Source of the DNA: Cokeromyces recurvatus
Taxonomy: Eukaryota > Mucoromycota > Mucoromycetes > Mucorales > Mucoraceae
Assembly: GCF_025118155.1 (NCBI RefSeq)
Contig: NW_026251396.1
Location: 558,001-622,000, forward strand
DNA length: 64,000 nucleotides
Direction: 5' to 3'
The position numbers and the translations under genes were made by a program. Below, piece by piece: positions 23,551 to 35,918 of this stretch. A model generated the notes under the pieces. It was not told where the DNA came from, ran no database searches, and saw only the letters and a list, made by a program, of their open reading frames with translations. The stretch's first letter is position 1. Each line of letters begins with the position of its first letter.

Positions 23551-24429
23551 TTATTTCCTTATAGAATTAGGCGAAATAGTAGTTGCGGCAGAAACAGCAG
23601 CCAAAAAAGCAGTCTTTTGTTTAAGATTAAATGTAGGATTAGAACCAACTAGATGGCTCACAGATGTACCTTCTATGTTTGACCATTGAATATTTGAACC
23701 CACATTAAGATATTGATTATAGTCATCCTCCACTTCTTTTAATAGTAACTCTTTATCATCTTCTTCTATTACTGCCATTTCTACAGAAGGAGTTGAAGTC
23801 ATTGCTTCAATGGATGACCAATCGATATCTTTATCAATGAAAATAGTTGCTCTGTGTGCGCGTATTTCTTGAGGTTGCTCTTTATTACGTTTATTAAATG
23901 AACGTCTATCGTTCTTGTTCTTGTTATCGTTCCTGTTCCTGTTATCATTCTTGCTATTGCTATTGTTCATGCTATTGCTATTGCTATTAATATCGTTATT
24001 GTTATTGCTATCATTATTGTTATTATTTTTGTAAACTGCCTTTGCTGCATGAGTGTCTAGTCTATTTCTATTGTTACTCCTCATTCTAGGTTTTTGATCT
24101 TCAACGGCATCACTAAATTGATCATCATTAGTAGAGGCATGCTTTCTTGAAGAAGGAGTGAAAACACCGTTACGATTATTTCGAAATCTTTTATTGTTAA
24201 TTAAGAAAGCACTAAGAGCATCATTGGCCTCTTCAGCTAAAATCTTACCACGACCTGTACCTCCCAATCGTGAAGATAAAGAAGGTTGTACTTCTTGGTC
24301 TTTCTTTTCTTCATTAGCAACAGGGGTCATATCATTTGGAATGGTTGCGTAGTTTTTAAAACATGAATAAACGATAGGGTTCTTCCATATAGATGATTTA
24401 GAAAGATTATTAGTTGTAGTTCTTAACAT
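23551..24429 (-). CDS. Asn-rich protein, probably mitochondrial, unknown function
   Basis: A single-exon frame. I take the start at the second ATG (24429), because MLRTTTNNLSKSSIWKNPIV and the following YSCFKNYATIP look like a mitochondrial presequence with a cleavage region (basic, hydroxylated, no acids). The mature part has a long Asn/Ser/Asp run (about 23920-24030) encoded by AAT/AAC repeats. The conserved-looking segments flank it: SLSSRLGGTGRGKILAEEA before, and DIDWSSIEAMTSTPSVEM plus QYLNVGSNIQWSNIEG after. The tail ends FLAAVSAATTISPNSIRK. The repeated W-S-[SN]-IE pattern (DWSSIEAM, QWSNIEGT) may be a short internal repeat. I cannot name the family; a mitochondrial ribosome-associated or fungal-specific mitochondrial protein is possible. 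Confidence 0.7.
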   Translation of the reverse strand: MLRTTTNNLSKSSIWKNPIVYSCFKNYATIPNDMTPVANEEKKDQEVQPSLSSRLGGTGRGKILAEEANDALSAFLINNKRFRNNRNGVFTPSSRKHASTNDDQFSDAVEDQKPRMRSNNRNRLDTHAAKAVYKNNNNNDSNNNNDINSNSNSMNNSNSKNDNRNRNDNKNKNDRRSFNKRNKEQPQEIRAHRATIFIDKDIDWSSIEAMTSTPSVEMAVIEEDDKELLLKEVEDDYNQYLNVGSNIQWSNIEGTSVSHLVGSNPTFNLKQKTAFLAAVSAATTISPNSIRK

Positions 24430-24620
24430 TATATAGAATAAATAATAAAGAAGAAAGATTATATCCACATATCAAAAAGCCCTGGTGAATTATTAGATAA
24501 TTAAACAAGGTCACAAAAAAAAAAAAAAAAAAAAAAATTCAATGAAGAAAAAAAAATGTGGGGTTTCCGAAATGACAAAGAAGCTATTATAGTCTATTTT
24601 ATTCATTTCTATTCTATTCT

Positions 24621-25906
24621 CTATAATAGTTTTCCTTTACTTAGAATAACAGGCTTCAAGACAGACATAACCAGCATTAAAGATTCCTATTTATATACAA
24701 TAGTTTAATTTAATTTTATACATTATTATTATTATTATTATTTACCTCTAGACGAATAGATCTAGTACCACTTTTGGCATTTGGATCGATAAATAAATCA
24801 AATAATTCTCCTGCATCTTCACTTCCGACTTTTAAATCTTCATCTGCTTCGATTGCTTCTTGAAGTCCACCTGAAGGACCACCAAATGCAATTAATAAGT
24901 GTCTATTTTACCAATATAGACGATTAGTCAATAGAGTATTCTTGATAATAATGTCTATATCTATATATATATATTTATTTATTTACTTGAATGGTTTTAT
25001 ATTGTTTTCTAATTCACATTGATTTATATCTTTTGCATCACGATCGCTTACACCGATTGAAACATCATATCCATCGTCAAAGGGACATTCAGTAATCACA
25101 CGTGAAAATGAGGACGCAAGTCGTATATTATAGCCCCAATAAAGACCTGCCTTCTCTCGAGGTACTTTAGGACTCACCACCTTTGCAGGCAACGGCTTTT
25201 GTCCCTTGTGTGTGTCTGCAGCTGCTATTGCCTCATTTAATTCAACTGTAACTCGAAGACCAGGTTGTAGAGCACGATCAATACGAGCACGTCGAAATAG
25301 TCCAACATCTACCAAAGTTGAATCTGCCTCCTTTGACTTATCCAACGTCACACCTTCACGATATTTTGTGGCTTCTTCTTTAGCAGGATGATGAGGAACA
25401 TCAAGAGGGGGTAATAAACCCGCAAATTTCAAATCATGACTAATTGGTACTAGTTGCTTACGTAAATATTGAGGTGTCTCCATGTATTGAAAGATTCGTG
25501 CCAAAAAGAGTTTAGGATCTGCTATTTTATTCTTTACTGCTTGTTGTACTTTATCTTCATAAATGACAATTTCGTCGACAGCAAAAATGACTAGTGCACG
25601 AGCAATTTGACCAGCTAGAATGGTCTTCATTTCAATAGTAGGTGCACTATCAAGAATACTACTAGGGATAGCAACACTTGTTGTATATACTCGAGGTTTA
25701 CATGCTAGTACAGATTGTGCCTTTTTTATATCTTGAGTTGGCATAAAACGTTTTGTTGGTCTATCTTTACCATAATCTGGTCCAGAGAGTTCTTTATTTT
25801 CGTAATTACGCTTCTTACGCTTTTATATGAATATATATATTTAGTCAATTTGAACTATAACTACTTTTATTTATTTATTTTTACCGATCGATAGAAATCT
25901 GTCATG
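24621..25906 (-). CDS. SPOUT1/C9orf114-type RNA methyltransferase
   Basis: Four exons. Exon 1 starts at 25906 (MTDFYRS) and splices to KKRNYENKELSGPDYGKDR. The large exon (about 25744-24983) includes YTTSVAIPSSILDSAPT, LAGQIARALVIFAVDEIVIY, ARIFQYMETPQYLRKQL and PGLRVTVELNEA. The next exon gives HLLIAFGGPSGLQEAIEAD, with the Gly-rich loop of the trefoil-knot SAM site, and the last exon gives ESLMLVMSVLKPVILSK before TAG at 24621. This is the DUF171/SPOUT family (human SPOUT1/CENP-32, yeast YGR283C/YMR310C), which modifies RNA in the nucleus. The C-terminal exon phase fits the E-x-x-L-x-x-L-x-P pattern seen at the family's end. Confidence 0.88.
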
Positions 25907-25943
25907 AGAAAGTTAATCGATCTTTGACTTGGATTGTAAATGA

Positions 25944-25975
<32 letters not shown>

Positions 25976-25985
25976 GGACAAATAA

Positions 25986-26130
25986 TTAGAACTCAAATGG
26001 TACTTTATTGGATAATTGAAAAATGGGGGGAGGAGGGTTTCTGAGATATAAAACGGCCTTCAAGTATTTATCATTAGGACCTGTTATATCTTGGAAAGCA
26101 GCATATAACTGAATTAAGCTATTCATTTTA
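25986..26130 (-). CDS. Doubtful small ORF
   Basis: From ATG at 26130 the frame encodes about 47 residues (MNSLIQLYAAFQDITGPNDK, then a Pro-rich PPPPIFQL, ending KVPFEF). It is preceded on the minus strand by a good acceptor (CTTCTAG), so it may be the 3' exon of a gene whose upstream exon I could not join in frame. A GTAAGA donor lies at about 26275. The family is unknown and it may not be expressed. Confidence 0.25.
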
Positions 26131-26318
26131 ATTTCTAGAAGATATGTAGGTATTGATAAATAAGGGGTGGTAAAATGCCCTATTTTTTTTTCTCTTGTTT
26201 TCTCTTTTGTAAGATAGATTGCAGTATATATTATAGAGAGTATTTTTGGGTTAAATTGATATGTTCTTACTTGAGAAAGTAGAAGGTTCAAGAAAATACG
26301 AAATTTACAGATATACAC

Positions 26319-27087
26319 AGGCTCATTGAATATGTATAAATAAATAAAAAAAACGAATAATGCACAATTGATAAAGGTTAATATAGCCTGTGTCTTATTC
26401 TAACTATGGTCAGCTGTTAAATAAGTTAATTTATAACAGGAAGGATATTGCTGATATTCAACTTTACAAGGATTGGATAAAGTTCAAAATAAATTAAGCC
26501 CGATTTGATATAATATGACTTTAGCATACATTGTATAAAAAATAGTGCTATTGGTACTACGAGCTTATGTTTGTAGACCTTAATTTAAACATGCACTTTA
26601 TTTATTTGATTGCATATTTATGTATATTTTGTTAACAGTCCATAGTTGATACTTTACAAGAAGAAGCTTGGTAATCTTTATCAATATTCTTTACTTTTAT
26701 TAAGAATAACTACTAATAAAGTGGGTGTCAACTTGATGATGACGCAAAATTATGTTTAAAATTCAGGACAAGCTGTAATTATTTTACCAGTCAAAGTAGA
26801 TAACACATGCTATATAAGTAAGAGAGAACAATGGGAGTAGTAGTAGTAGTAGTAGTAGTACTGAAAACTACATATACATATGCATCCTATTTACTTTATG
26901 TATAAATATAAAATCAAGCCTACACAGCAAAAGATGACTATATTGAAGGGGAACGCGTATGTTGAGAAGAATTAATATGTTATTATAATCTCCCTTTAAA
27001 AATTATTTATTACAGAAGATATAAATTGAAGAGTTTCTATTTTTTTTTTTTTTTTTTTTTACTAATTATAGACCACTTTTATACAAA
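26319..27087. other. Upstream region of calmodulin with an (AGT)n microsatellite
   Basis: An AT-rich region with about eight AGT copies at 26836-26861 and a T run at about 27042-27060 shortly before the calmodulin start. No gene is seen. Confidence 0.6.
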
Positions 27088-27809
27088 ATGGTAACATTGT
27101 TAAATGATTAAAAAAAATAATAATCATTTAATACTTGTTTGTTAGGCTGATCAACTTACCGAAGAACAAATTGCTGAATTCCGCGAAGCATTTCAATTAT
27201 TTGATAAGGATGGTGACGGTGCCATTACTACAAAGGAACTCGGTACAGTTATGCGTTCCTTGAACTTGAACCCCACCGAAGCTGAACTTCAAGACATGGT
27301 AAGTATTTGTAAAGTAATATATGTTTATACAAACTAAACTTTTTTTTTTTTATCATTCTCTTCTTTAAGATTAATGAAGTTGACAGTGACGGTAATGGAA
27401 AAATTGATTTTAGTGAATTCTTGGCAATGTTGGCTAGGTAAGTTATTTTTCGATTACATATATTAGTTTATGTATGCATGTATATATATATATATATATT
27501 CACACGTAATAATAGAAAGATGAGAGATACAGATTCGCAAGAAGAAATTCAAGAAGCTTTCAAGGTATTTGATAAAGATGGTAATGGTTATATCTCTGCT
27601 GCTGAATTACGTCACGTAATGACTTCTCTTGGTGAAAGATTAACTGAAGAAGAAGTGGATGAAATGATTCGTGAGGCTGATATTGATGGTGATGGACAAA
27701 TTAACTATGAAGAATTTGTTAAAATGATGGTAAAGAAAAAAAAAAAGCAAGCATAATATTAAAACAAAAAGTCATAATTAACATGTTACTATTGTAGATG
27801 TCTAAATAG
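27088..27809 (+). CDS. CMD1: Calmodulin
   Basis: Five exons: 27088-27090 (only the ATG), 27146-27298, 27370-27437, 27516-27729 and 27798-27809. The lengths sum to 450 nt and 149 residues, the standard calmodulin length. The four EF-hand loops are intact: [36 protein letters not shown] and [12 protein letters not shown]. The last intron (27730-27797, GTAAAG...TTGTAG) must be removed to give the usual ending KMMMSK; reading through it instead gives [11 protein letters not shown] and a TAA. Calmodulin is the universal cytosolic Ca2+ sensor. The split of the start codon from the rest by an intron is common in fungal calmodulin genes. Confidence 0.97.
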
Positions 27810-27925
27810 TGTATGCACATATAAATATATATATTTTTAAAGAAAAAAAAAATAAATAAATATAAAAAATAAAGATTAATTGTGTACTATTATTTTATTT
27901 TATTTTTTGGTATATTAACACCAAA

Positions 27926-30263
27926 CTATTGTTTTGATGCTTGTTGACAGAATCTTAAATGGTTTAAAGTTTGGTTAAATTGACGCGTCACATATTCTAT
28001 AATACTAGCTTCATCCTCTTTTGTAAGATCTAATAAAGAAGAGGAATTAGATGTAATAATAGGATACTCTTGAGGTTGCAAATGCTTCATTCGTGATAAT
28101 GTCAAGTCTATGAGTTCATTCAAAGCCTAAAATTATGATATTATGTCAATAATACGATACGATATACAGATATAGAATATTTACTAAAGAATGTTCTTTT
28201 CCGAAGTAATACAAGTATTGATTTAATAATTCTATTAATAGCATTACATTTGTTATAGTATCCATACAACTATTTGCAATATTTAACGATTTTTGTAAAC
28301 ATTCAACTAAATGTGAATGTGTGTCTTCCCATAGATGTGAACAAAGATAGAGAGCTCTGGATTGATCTGGCTTCTTTAATAGTTTAGTACTGAATAGTGT
28401 CACTTTGGCAGAGAGTGTAGCGTCACATCTGGATGATAAGAAGGTTCCAATACTATAAACAATAGTATCAAATTGGGTTCTTGAATGAGATACACCTTCT
28501 TCATAGACAGATAGAGCATCAAGATAAAAATTATTAGCAATTTCCTGTAATCCGCAATAATGTGCGCTCTGACCTGTCATTAATAAGAATTGTACACTCT
28601 GTGATTCTGTAGAGAAGCATTGCTGGTAATAAGTCATGATTGTTTGGTGAATGAAATGAAATAGAGTAGTCATCTTTGTTGACCATTCTTCAAAGAGAGT
28701 GTTAGGGTTTGAACTTGATATTGTTTTATTGTCCTTTTCTTGTTGCAGTTTATGATTATCGTCATCCTCAAACTGATTCGTATTATTTGTATTTATAACT
28801 TTATCGTTACTTTTTTCCTCCTTTTCTGGACACTTCAAAAATCTTGGTTTCTTATTATAATATCTTTTTGCTAGTTTTAAGCCTGATATAATTAATGATG
28901 GAAATGTAGTTTTGATTATGCTTTCATTTCCTTTCTCTAGTTGTTGCCTCGCAGCAGACAATAACTAGACAAACATTAGTATATTCATATATACAACTTG
29001 TATGTAATATATATATATATATATATGTATATGTTAAATTACCAAAAATTGTACATCTTCATCTTTGGAATAAAACAAGTGAATTAGCCTTGCTATCCAT
29101 CCTTGTTCGTTTCGATTATCCTCATGTGTATAATAGGGTTGTAACAACTGCTGTGTCACAAAATCACTACTCGTATTTTTATTATCGTTACTCACCAGTA
29201 CATGGCATATTTGCAGAATTTGATAAACTTGTTCTGGTTCATCAATACAAGCAACCTTTCCTAATACACTGTCTAGAATTGTTAAAGTAACTGTGCGTCG
29301 AGTTCCGTAAGATTGCAAAGCTAATAATGGTTGATAATGTTTCAAAGTCGTAATGAACATTAAAATATCCCATGTCTTGGTTGGTAATAGTAATAACTGT
29401 AACATATTAGATTCTGACTGCTTTGTGGTGTGCCAATTGGATATAAAATCTTTTGTAAATAGGAAGATTTGATCTAGGTAGTCAAGTCTAGTTGGATAAG
29501 TCAACACTGAAAAGTTGGCTAAAGATAGCAATAAAGATGTTATATCTTGTATTGAAAACTCTTGACGTTTCTATATACCATATATGAATATAAATACAAA
29601 CGGATACCCTATAACATTACTACTTTAATTAAATCCATAATTTCATTCCAAAATAGGATAAATAGTTCATTATCTGCTTGTAGCTTTTCCTCATTCTTTG
29701 CAAAGGAAGTTAATCGACCGAGTAAATTCATAATGATATCTTTAATTTTTACTTCTGGACGTAACTGAGCTGTGGTAGCTAAGAATGGCTTCAATGTGTG
29801 AAGATGGAATTCATCTGGAAATATCTAATATCATTCATTAATATTTGTATACACATATATACACTAATGATATATTTAATTTGTTCAGTCTTTTTCTTCT
29901 TCTTACTTGAACAATCACTTCCATCAAGTATTCTTGTGTCATAGCATCATGGCAATATACCACTTGACTTAAAATTTCTGGCAATATATCCTATATACAT
30001 GTAGTCTATTATATTCGTACACCTTTTAAATATAAAAACTTACTCTTTGATAAATTGTTGAATTTAAACCATCTAATTGACTCAATCGTACCAAGTTGGT
30101 GCCCACCAATGTCCCTATTTCTTTTCTTTCCATTTCATGCTTTGATCTATCCCTTGTGTGGCCCAAGTATTGCAGCCTGACCCATAACTTATTCATTTCA
30201 GCAAAGTTTGTTAAAATAAACGGAACAACAACATCTAACTGTTCACTTCTATATAAAAGAAGA

Positions 30264-30294
<31 letters not shown>

Positions 30295-30953
30295 CATTTT
30301 ATTTATTTATCTATTTATCTAATCTATTACTTACTTTTTAGATAAAAAGTCGCGAGTCATACCTCCTAAGTAATGACGAAGAAATAAACCACGTATAGGG
30401 TGCTGAACACCTTTTACCATTTCTATCATATCATTTAGAACTTCAGATATGGGAGGTGAATCTTCTAGACTCAAATAAATAGACCCGACTGTGATCATCA
30501 AATAAAGGCGTGGAATAATATTACTAGCATATTGAACGATTTCATAAAGATCTCCAAGATGATACTGACCTGATCTATGTGCTTCTAAAAGATAGCTTGT
30601 CAAATAGCACATGGCATCGAATACAGTTATATCTATAAAAAGTAAAGTTAGAATACACGAATTATTATTATTATTATTTCTGTTATCGTTGTTGGAATAT
30701 TTCATGTTTGTCACATTACATAGCTCATGATAATTTTTAGGGGACAATGAAGATGTACGCAACTCAGCTAGCATACTTGAACAGTGTTTGATACCATCCA
30801 TAAGTCGATTTTTATCCTATCAATTAGATCATCCACTTAATACAAATCGTTTGAAATAAACAATACACTTACGAGGTATTTCTTCATAAGTTTAAATTGT
30901 ATATTAACCTTTGAAAGAGCTACCTTTAAGCATTGAGATTCAACGTCATTCAT
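27926..30953 (-). CDS. VPS35: Retromer subunit Vps35
   Basis: The alpha-solenoid core of retromer, which recycles cargo from endosomes to the Golgi. The start at 30953 gives [20 protein letters not shown], then [20 protein letters not shown] and [11 protein letters not shown]. An Asn-rich insert follows at about 30655-30690. The Vps26-binding block is [18 protein letters not shown] (30480-30520), followed by [17 protein letters not shown]. Middle exons cover 29900-30300, 29609-29800, 29034-29531 and 28146-28961. The last exon (27926-28123) starts [20 protein letters not shown] and ends CQQASKQ. About eight introns are inferred. The PRLYL and HP-x-RGLFLR motifs make the identification firm. 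A poorly conserved acidic insert lies near 28740-28830. Confidence 0.92.
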
Positions 30954-31626
30954 TACAATTATTTGAGAAGAAGGGAAAAAAAAAAAAAGTAAAAATTAAT
31001 GCAACTATTCTCCAAATTTTAAGGTTTATTTTTTACTTTTTATTTTATTTTTTATTTTTTTTTATCAATTAGGCACTAAAAAAGTCACAACAGTGTATGT
31101 AGTAGACAAGTTTGTTGTTATACTATGTATATAATGATCGTTTTATAGTATACACATTATATTGTTTGTAAAAGATAGAGATATTCTTTTTGTATACATA
31201 TTATATTGAAAGAATGGTTGTAAATTCATTATTTTTTGTTGACTTTTCTCAAGCATATATGTATAACTTGGTCTTTTAACTTGTGTTAGAAATGACTAAT
31301 ATATTGTAAAGGTTCAAGGAAAAGACAAATAAATAAATAAATAAATAGAGATTTCTCACATGATAATACGTCTTCTTTTAGAATAAAAGTTATAAATTCA
31401 TGAGTCGTAAAAGATCTTAGTAATAAGAATAATACTACCTTTGTCTCACTAATAAGCATAATCATAATAATAAAAATTGTACGTCACGTATAAACCTAGC
31501 TTTTTTTTTTTTTTCTTTATTCATATAAATACATATACATACATACATACATACATAACATATATACATACATACATACATATAAAAGGCAAAAAAAGTA
31601 AAATTGTATATTTATGCCTGTATAAT
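30954..31626. promoter_or_regulatory. Divergent promoter region between VPS35 and MAD3
   Basis: This 673-bp gap separates two divergent starts. It is AT-rich, with a T-rich stretch at 31024-31062, an (AAAT)n run at 31329-31345 and (ATAC)n/(CATA)n copies at 31531-31580 in the probable MAD3 leader. No further gene is seen. Confidence 0.5.
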
Positions 31627-33371
31627 ATGGATAATTCGCCATCAAATGCATTAAGTGAAGAAGAACGTAAAAGGCTAATCGAGTTAATCCCAGAAGTAGG
31701 TGACCTTGATCCCTATAAAGAAAATATTCGACCTCGTCGTAATGGTCGATCTGTCGCTGCCTTAACAACTTTATTCGAACGTACAGCTTCTGAACGACAA
31801 GTGAAACTGGAGGAAGGTCATCTCTATTTCCAAGAACTAATTGATAACATTGATGAACAAGATGATCCCTTGCAGATCTATGTTGATTATATTCGTTGGA
31901 CTATAGAAATGTATCCAGAAGGTCATACTATTGAATCAAATCTAATTGGACTTCTCAAAGAAGCTACAAATCGTTTTGTAACCGACAGAAGGTATAAAAA
32001 TGATCCACGGTATCTGAAAATTTGGATGGAATATGCACAACTCATTACAGATCCAAGAGATATTTTTTTATATCTTATAAAACATGATGTCGGTCAATCG
32101 TTGGCCTTGTTTTATGAGGAATATGCAGCTTATTATGAAAAATTAAACAAGCAAGTATAGAATGATAATGACACTATTAAAAATGCTTACCTTTTTTTTT
32201 TTTTTTTTGTTATTCTTGTAGGATTGATCATGCAACTGAAGTATTTAAACTTGGTATAAATCAAGAAGCTGATCCCCTTAAAAGATTAAAAAGAAACTTT
32301 GGATTATTTAAAGCACGTGTTCAAGAAAAACAAGAAAGAGGAATGATTAAACAACCACAGATGGAGGCAAGAATACAGATGGAGTCTCTAAGAGCAACAG
32401 GGCATCGTACCATGTTGGGGCATAAATCGGACAGTAACTCACGCATCTCTTTACCTTCTAACATATATGCAGGCACTTCAGAAGCGACAAGATTGGGTCA
32501 AGGATCATCTCGAAGTCGGTCATCATCTAATAGTCGATTGGAATCATCAACTCCTTTTTCTGTTTTTGTGGATACAAGTCCTTCACAAGTCAGCATTTTA
32601 CCTACATCACCGTCTGAATCAACAACATTACATTTGACAGAACCATCATTTGCACGACGAGAAAATCAAAAACCCGTTGAAAAACTTGCAGGAGCAACAT
32701 TACCACAAGCTTCTATCCCACAACGCCCCATAGAGAAGTTTCAGGTCTACCAAGATCCACCAGAGCCTACAAGGAATCGTGTGGAACGTGCTGATATGCC
32801 GGGATTAACTATCTCTACTACCACTGGAGAATCATCGTTAGCAAAGATTCGTCGTCATCCTACAGCTGATATTCAAATTAAACGAAAACCACCGCCAGTT
32901 ATAGAAGTCGACCAGCAACTAATAAATAGATTCGATTATAGTTGTAACTTCTATCTATCATCACAAAATTCCAAGGGCGAAAAAGAATATATTGCAGTTC
33001 GTATTGAGCAAAAAGAAGAGATGAGTTTTGAGGAAGTTCGAGCTAAACGTATTCAACACGTGGAACAAATCATTGCTTCGCGACTAGAGCGTAAAGGTAA
33101 AGAACGTGAAAGACAAGTTGATTTAGAAAACTCTATAGCCAAACGTAGTAGAATGGATAGTACATCAGAATTCATACGACATAATCAGTCGTTGGAGGCG
33201 GATCAACCTGTACCAGAATTAACAGCAGAAACATTAGCAGCTATGGATGCAGTGGATGCATTATATGGAAAACATCAACAAGATTATACCAACGATGAAG
33301 ATTTGACGTGGACTAATGAATTTCAAAGATTTGAGAAAATTTATCGTCCTCCAGTTAATGAGAATGAATAA
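31627..33371 (+). CDS. MAD3: Spindle checkpoint protein Mad3 (BubR1-like, no kinase)
   Basis: Two exons (31627-32150 and 32222-33371) sum to 1674 nt and 557 residues. The N-terminus has a KEN box in DPYKENIRP (residues 31-33), which in Mad3/BubR1 blocks Cdc20-APC/C. The Mad3/Bub1 homology region I follows: DDPLQIYVDYIRWTIEMYP and RYLKIWMEYAQLITDPRDIF. An ABBA-type motif FSVFVD lies at 32556-32573. A Bub3-binding GLEBS-like motif, EEMSFEEVRAKRIQ, lies near residue 440. No kinase domain follows; the protein ends RPPVNENE, so Mad3 rather than Bub1. The intron uses a GC donor (GCAAGT), because the nearby GT would give an immediate stop. Confidence 0.9.
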
Positions 33372-34038
33372 GAAGAATCTCATTCACTTTATATATATAC
33401 ATATATATATATATTATAATAATAAGGATAAATTATAAACGGGCAAATATACGTTTTATGTATATGATATCAAAATAAATATGCGATAACTACCTGTTAT
33501 ATTATTTTATACATTAATTTACGAATATAACTGAAGGGAAACAAGGAATTAACTAAATGTATTCAATAAACTTTTATGTCTATTTTATGGTATTTATATA
33601 AAAGACTATTTCCTACATATTTTTTTTAATGTATTATGTATATTTATATATATATATTATCTTTTATCTTTTGTATAAACAAAAAATAATCATATATCAT
33701 ATAACCCTTATAATAGTGTTTCAATGTAAATACAGTTCTAATATCTAATTTATTTATTTCTTTTAGCGAAAAGGAAAAGGAAAAAGATGAAGCGGTTTGT
33801 TTTCTATATAAGCATATATAGTCTTACCCATACATAGTATTATAGATATGACTCTCTACCTTATTAAAAAGGGTAATTTGCTTCTAATAATATATATGTA
33901 TATGTTCTAAAATATTCATCTTATTATACAGTTTAATAGGTCAATTGTTTTTTCTTAAACTTACTAATGATTATATAGGTTATAGGAGATTACGATATCA
34001 GTGTTATAGACTAACATGATATGATACAATACTTATAC

Positions 34039-34074
<36 letters not shown>

Positions 34075-35918
34075 GTATTTGTATATACTACTCTAATAGG
34101 AGCAAATGATTTAGAAGTTTTATATATAGGATAACTTTACCGTAATATAATATCTCAAAAAGATATTTTCCATAATATTGAAATAGAATGAGTACAGCAG
34201 CATTAATTGAAGATTAGTAAGGAATCAGACAGACTTTTAATTCTATTTAGCAATGAAGTTCTAGCAATGAGAAGTAGAATGTGATTCAATGTTAGTAGAA
34301 GATGGGCATTTATTATTTTTGATAATAACCATTATTTAAATTTTATAAAAACAGTTTGAAAATACATATCTTTGAATAATTTCAGTCAATATAAATGCTA
34401 TCTTAATTATTATATATCAGTATTTACTAGAATGCCTCTGGTCAAACTCGATATATTCACTTATATATTTAGATGGTCCTATTATGGCTTAAACATAGTC
34501 TGTTGTTCATCATTTTTAAATATATATAACTACCCAAATACTTGACCAGCTGTTAATATCAGTATCTACATTGAAAACTTGAATGCAATTCAATATCCTT
34601 CGCTCAATTAGCACCTAATTTAGTCATGTCGCCTATGATACATAAGAATATGTTAATATTTCAAGCTTACTTTTCCTTTTTCATTCTTTAAATATGTCAA
34701 AAAATATCCTGATGCCTAAATTATTATATTCTGTTTAGTTCTCTAAGAGCTGTTCTCAATAGTATAAAATTTTCCAAGGCATCCCCTTAGGTTCGTTATA
34801 CCTCATAATTAAAAAAGTATTAATAGCCATTTCTTCCACTTTTTATTGGTTTATCTACTATTTAAAACAGTTTTGGTGAAAAAAAAAATGCACTATTTCA
34901 AATTGCTTTCAACTTACCTCTCCCTTATCTTTTTATTAAATATATCCTTTGGTTACCCATGATGATAAGAACTAAATGTAATTATGTGTTTACATTGAAG
35001 ACTTGATTAGCTCCCTCCTTGCTAGCCTCAACATAATTTATTACTCAAAGTCTATTTTCACTTGAACTGCTTTATTTCCTGTCTATATCATATGTATAAC
35101 TTATAATATTGATCTTAAATGATTAAAATTTCTCCGTCGTTCCTCCTAAATATAATTTTTTTTTAATTACTTCAAATAGTATTGTCGTACTATTTATACC
35201 GTCTAATGATAGGTATATTATTGAGTAATTTAAACTGACTGATTTATAATAGTATCACCTTTTACTGTTCAATCCTAGATGCTGGTTACTCAACTTCTCT
35301 ATACTATGATTGATCACTTGATGAACTCGGTTTATGCTCTAACTTTCATTTTGTTTCTCTCTCTCTCTTTCTCTCTCTTTCTTTCTCTTTCTTTCTCTTT
35401 CTCTCGCTTTGTTATATAATATCTGACTTATGCAGAGTTGTTTATTTAAGATATTGTATACTTATAATAAATTAAAAGGAAAAAGGTGATCGTACGAATA
35501 ATATCCTAAAATAGTTTATATGTTACTAAAATAATCTGGGTTTTTATGAATGCATGTGCAGGATTAAAAAAAAGGGGGGGTAGACTATTGCTTCGATGAT
35601 TTCAAATCAAGTAGTGGAAAGAAAGTAAACAGTATAATCATAATATTAAACTTTATGTATTGAAAAGAAGAAAGCATGATATATGCATAATATAGCACAT
35701 ATTTGTATATGCATCTTTATTAAATAATGTTACATATTACAGTTTAAAGATGCTACTCTTTCACGTGGAAGTTATGTAACTTGCAGCAGTAGTATTTTAT
35801 TTTATTTTATTATATTTTTTTTGGAAAACATCATATGAAACAATAGAGTCTATATAAAAAGGCAACATCCTAATTTTATATTTCTCTTTTCTTTTCTTCC
35901 TTAAATTTATAGCATTAT
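33372..35918. other. 2.5-kb gene-poor AT-rich region
   Basis: No ORF, tRNA or recognisable transposon is seen. It contains TA-rich microsatellites (33390-33420, 34037-34075), a CT-rich tract (35353-35405) and many stops in all frames. A weak TATA-like TATATAAAAAG at 35851 may belong to the next gene. Confidence 0.6.

Noticed and set aside
27478..27756. Calmodulin C-terminal ORF read as a separate gene with a KKKKKQA tail
   Set aside because: It is exon 4 of calmodulin plus part of the last intron; the spliced lengths sum exactly to 149 residues.
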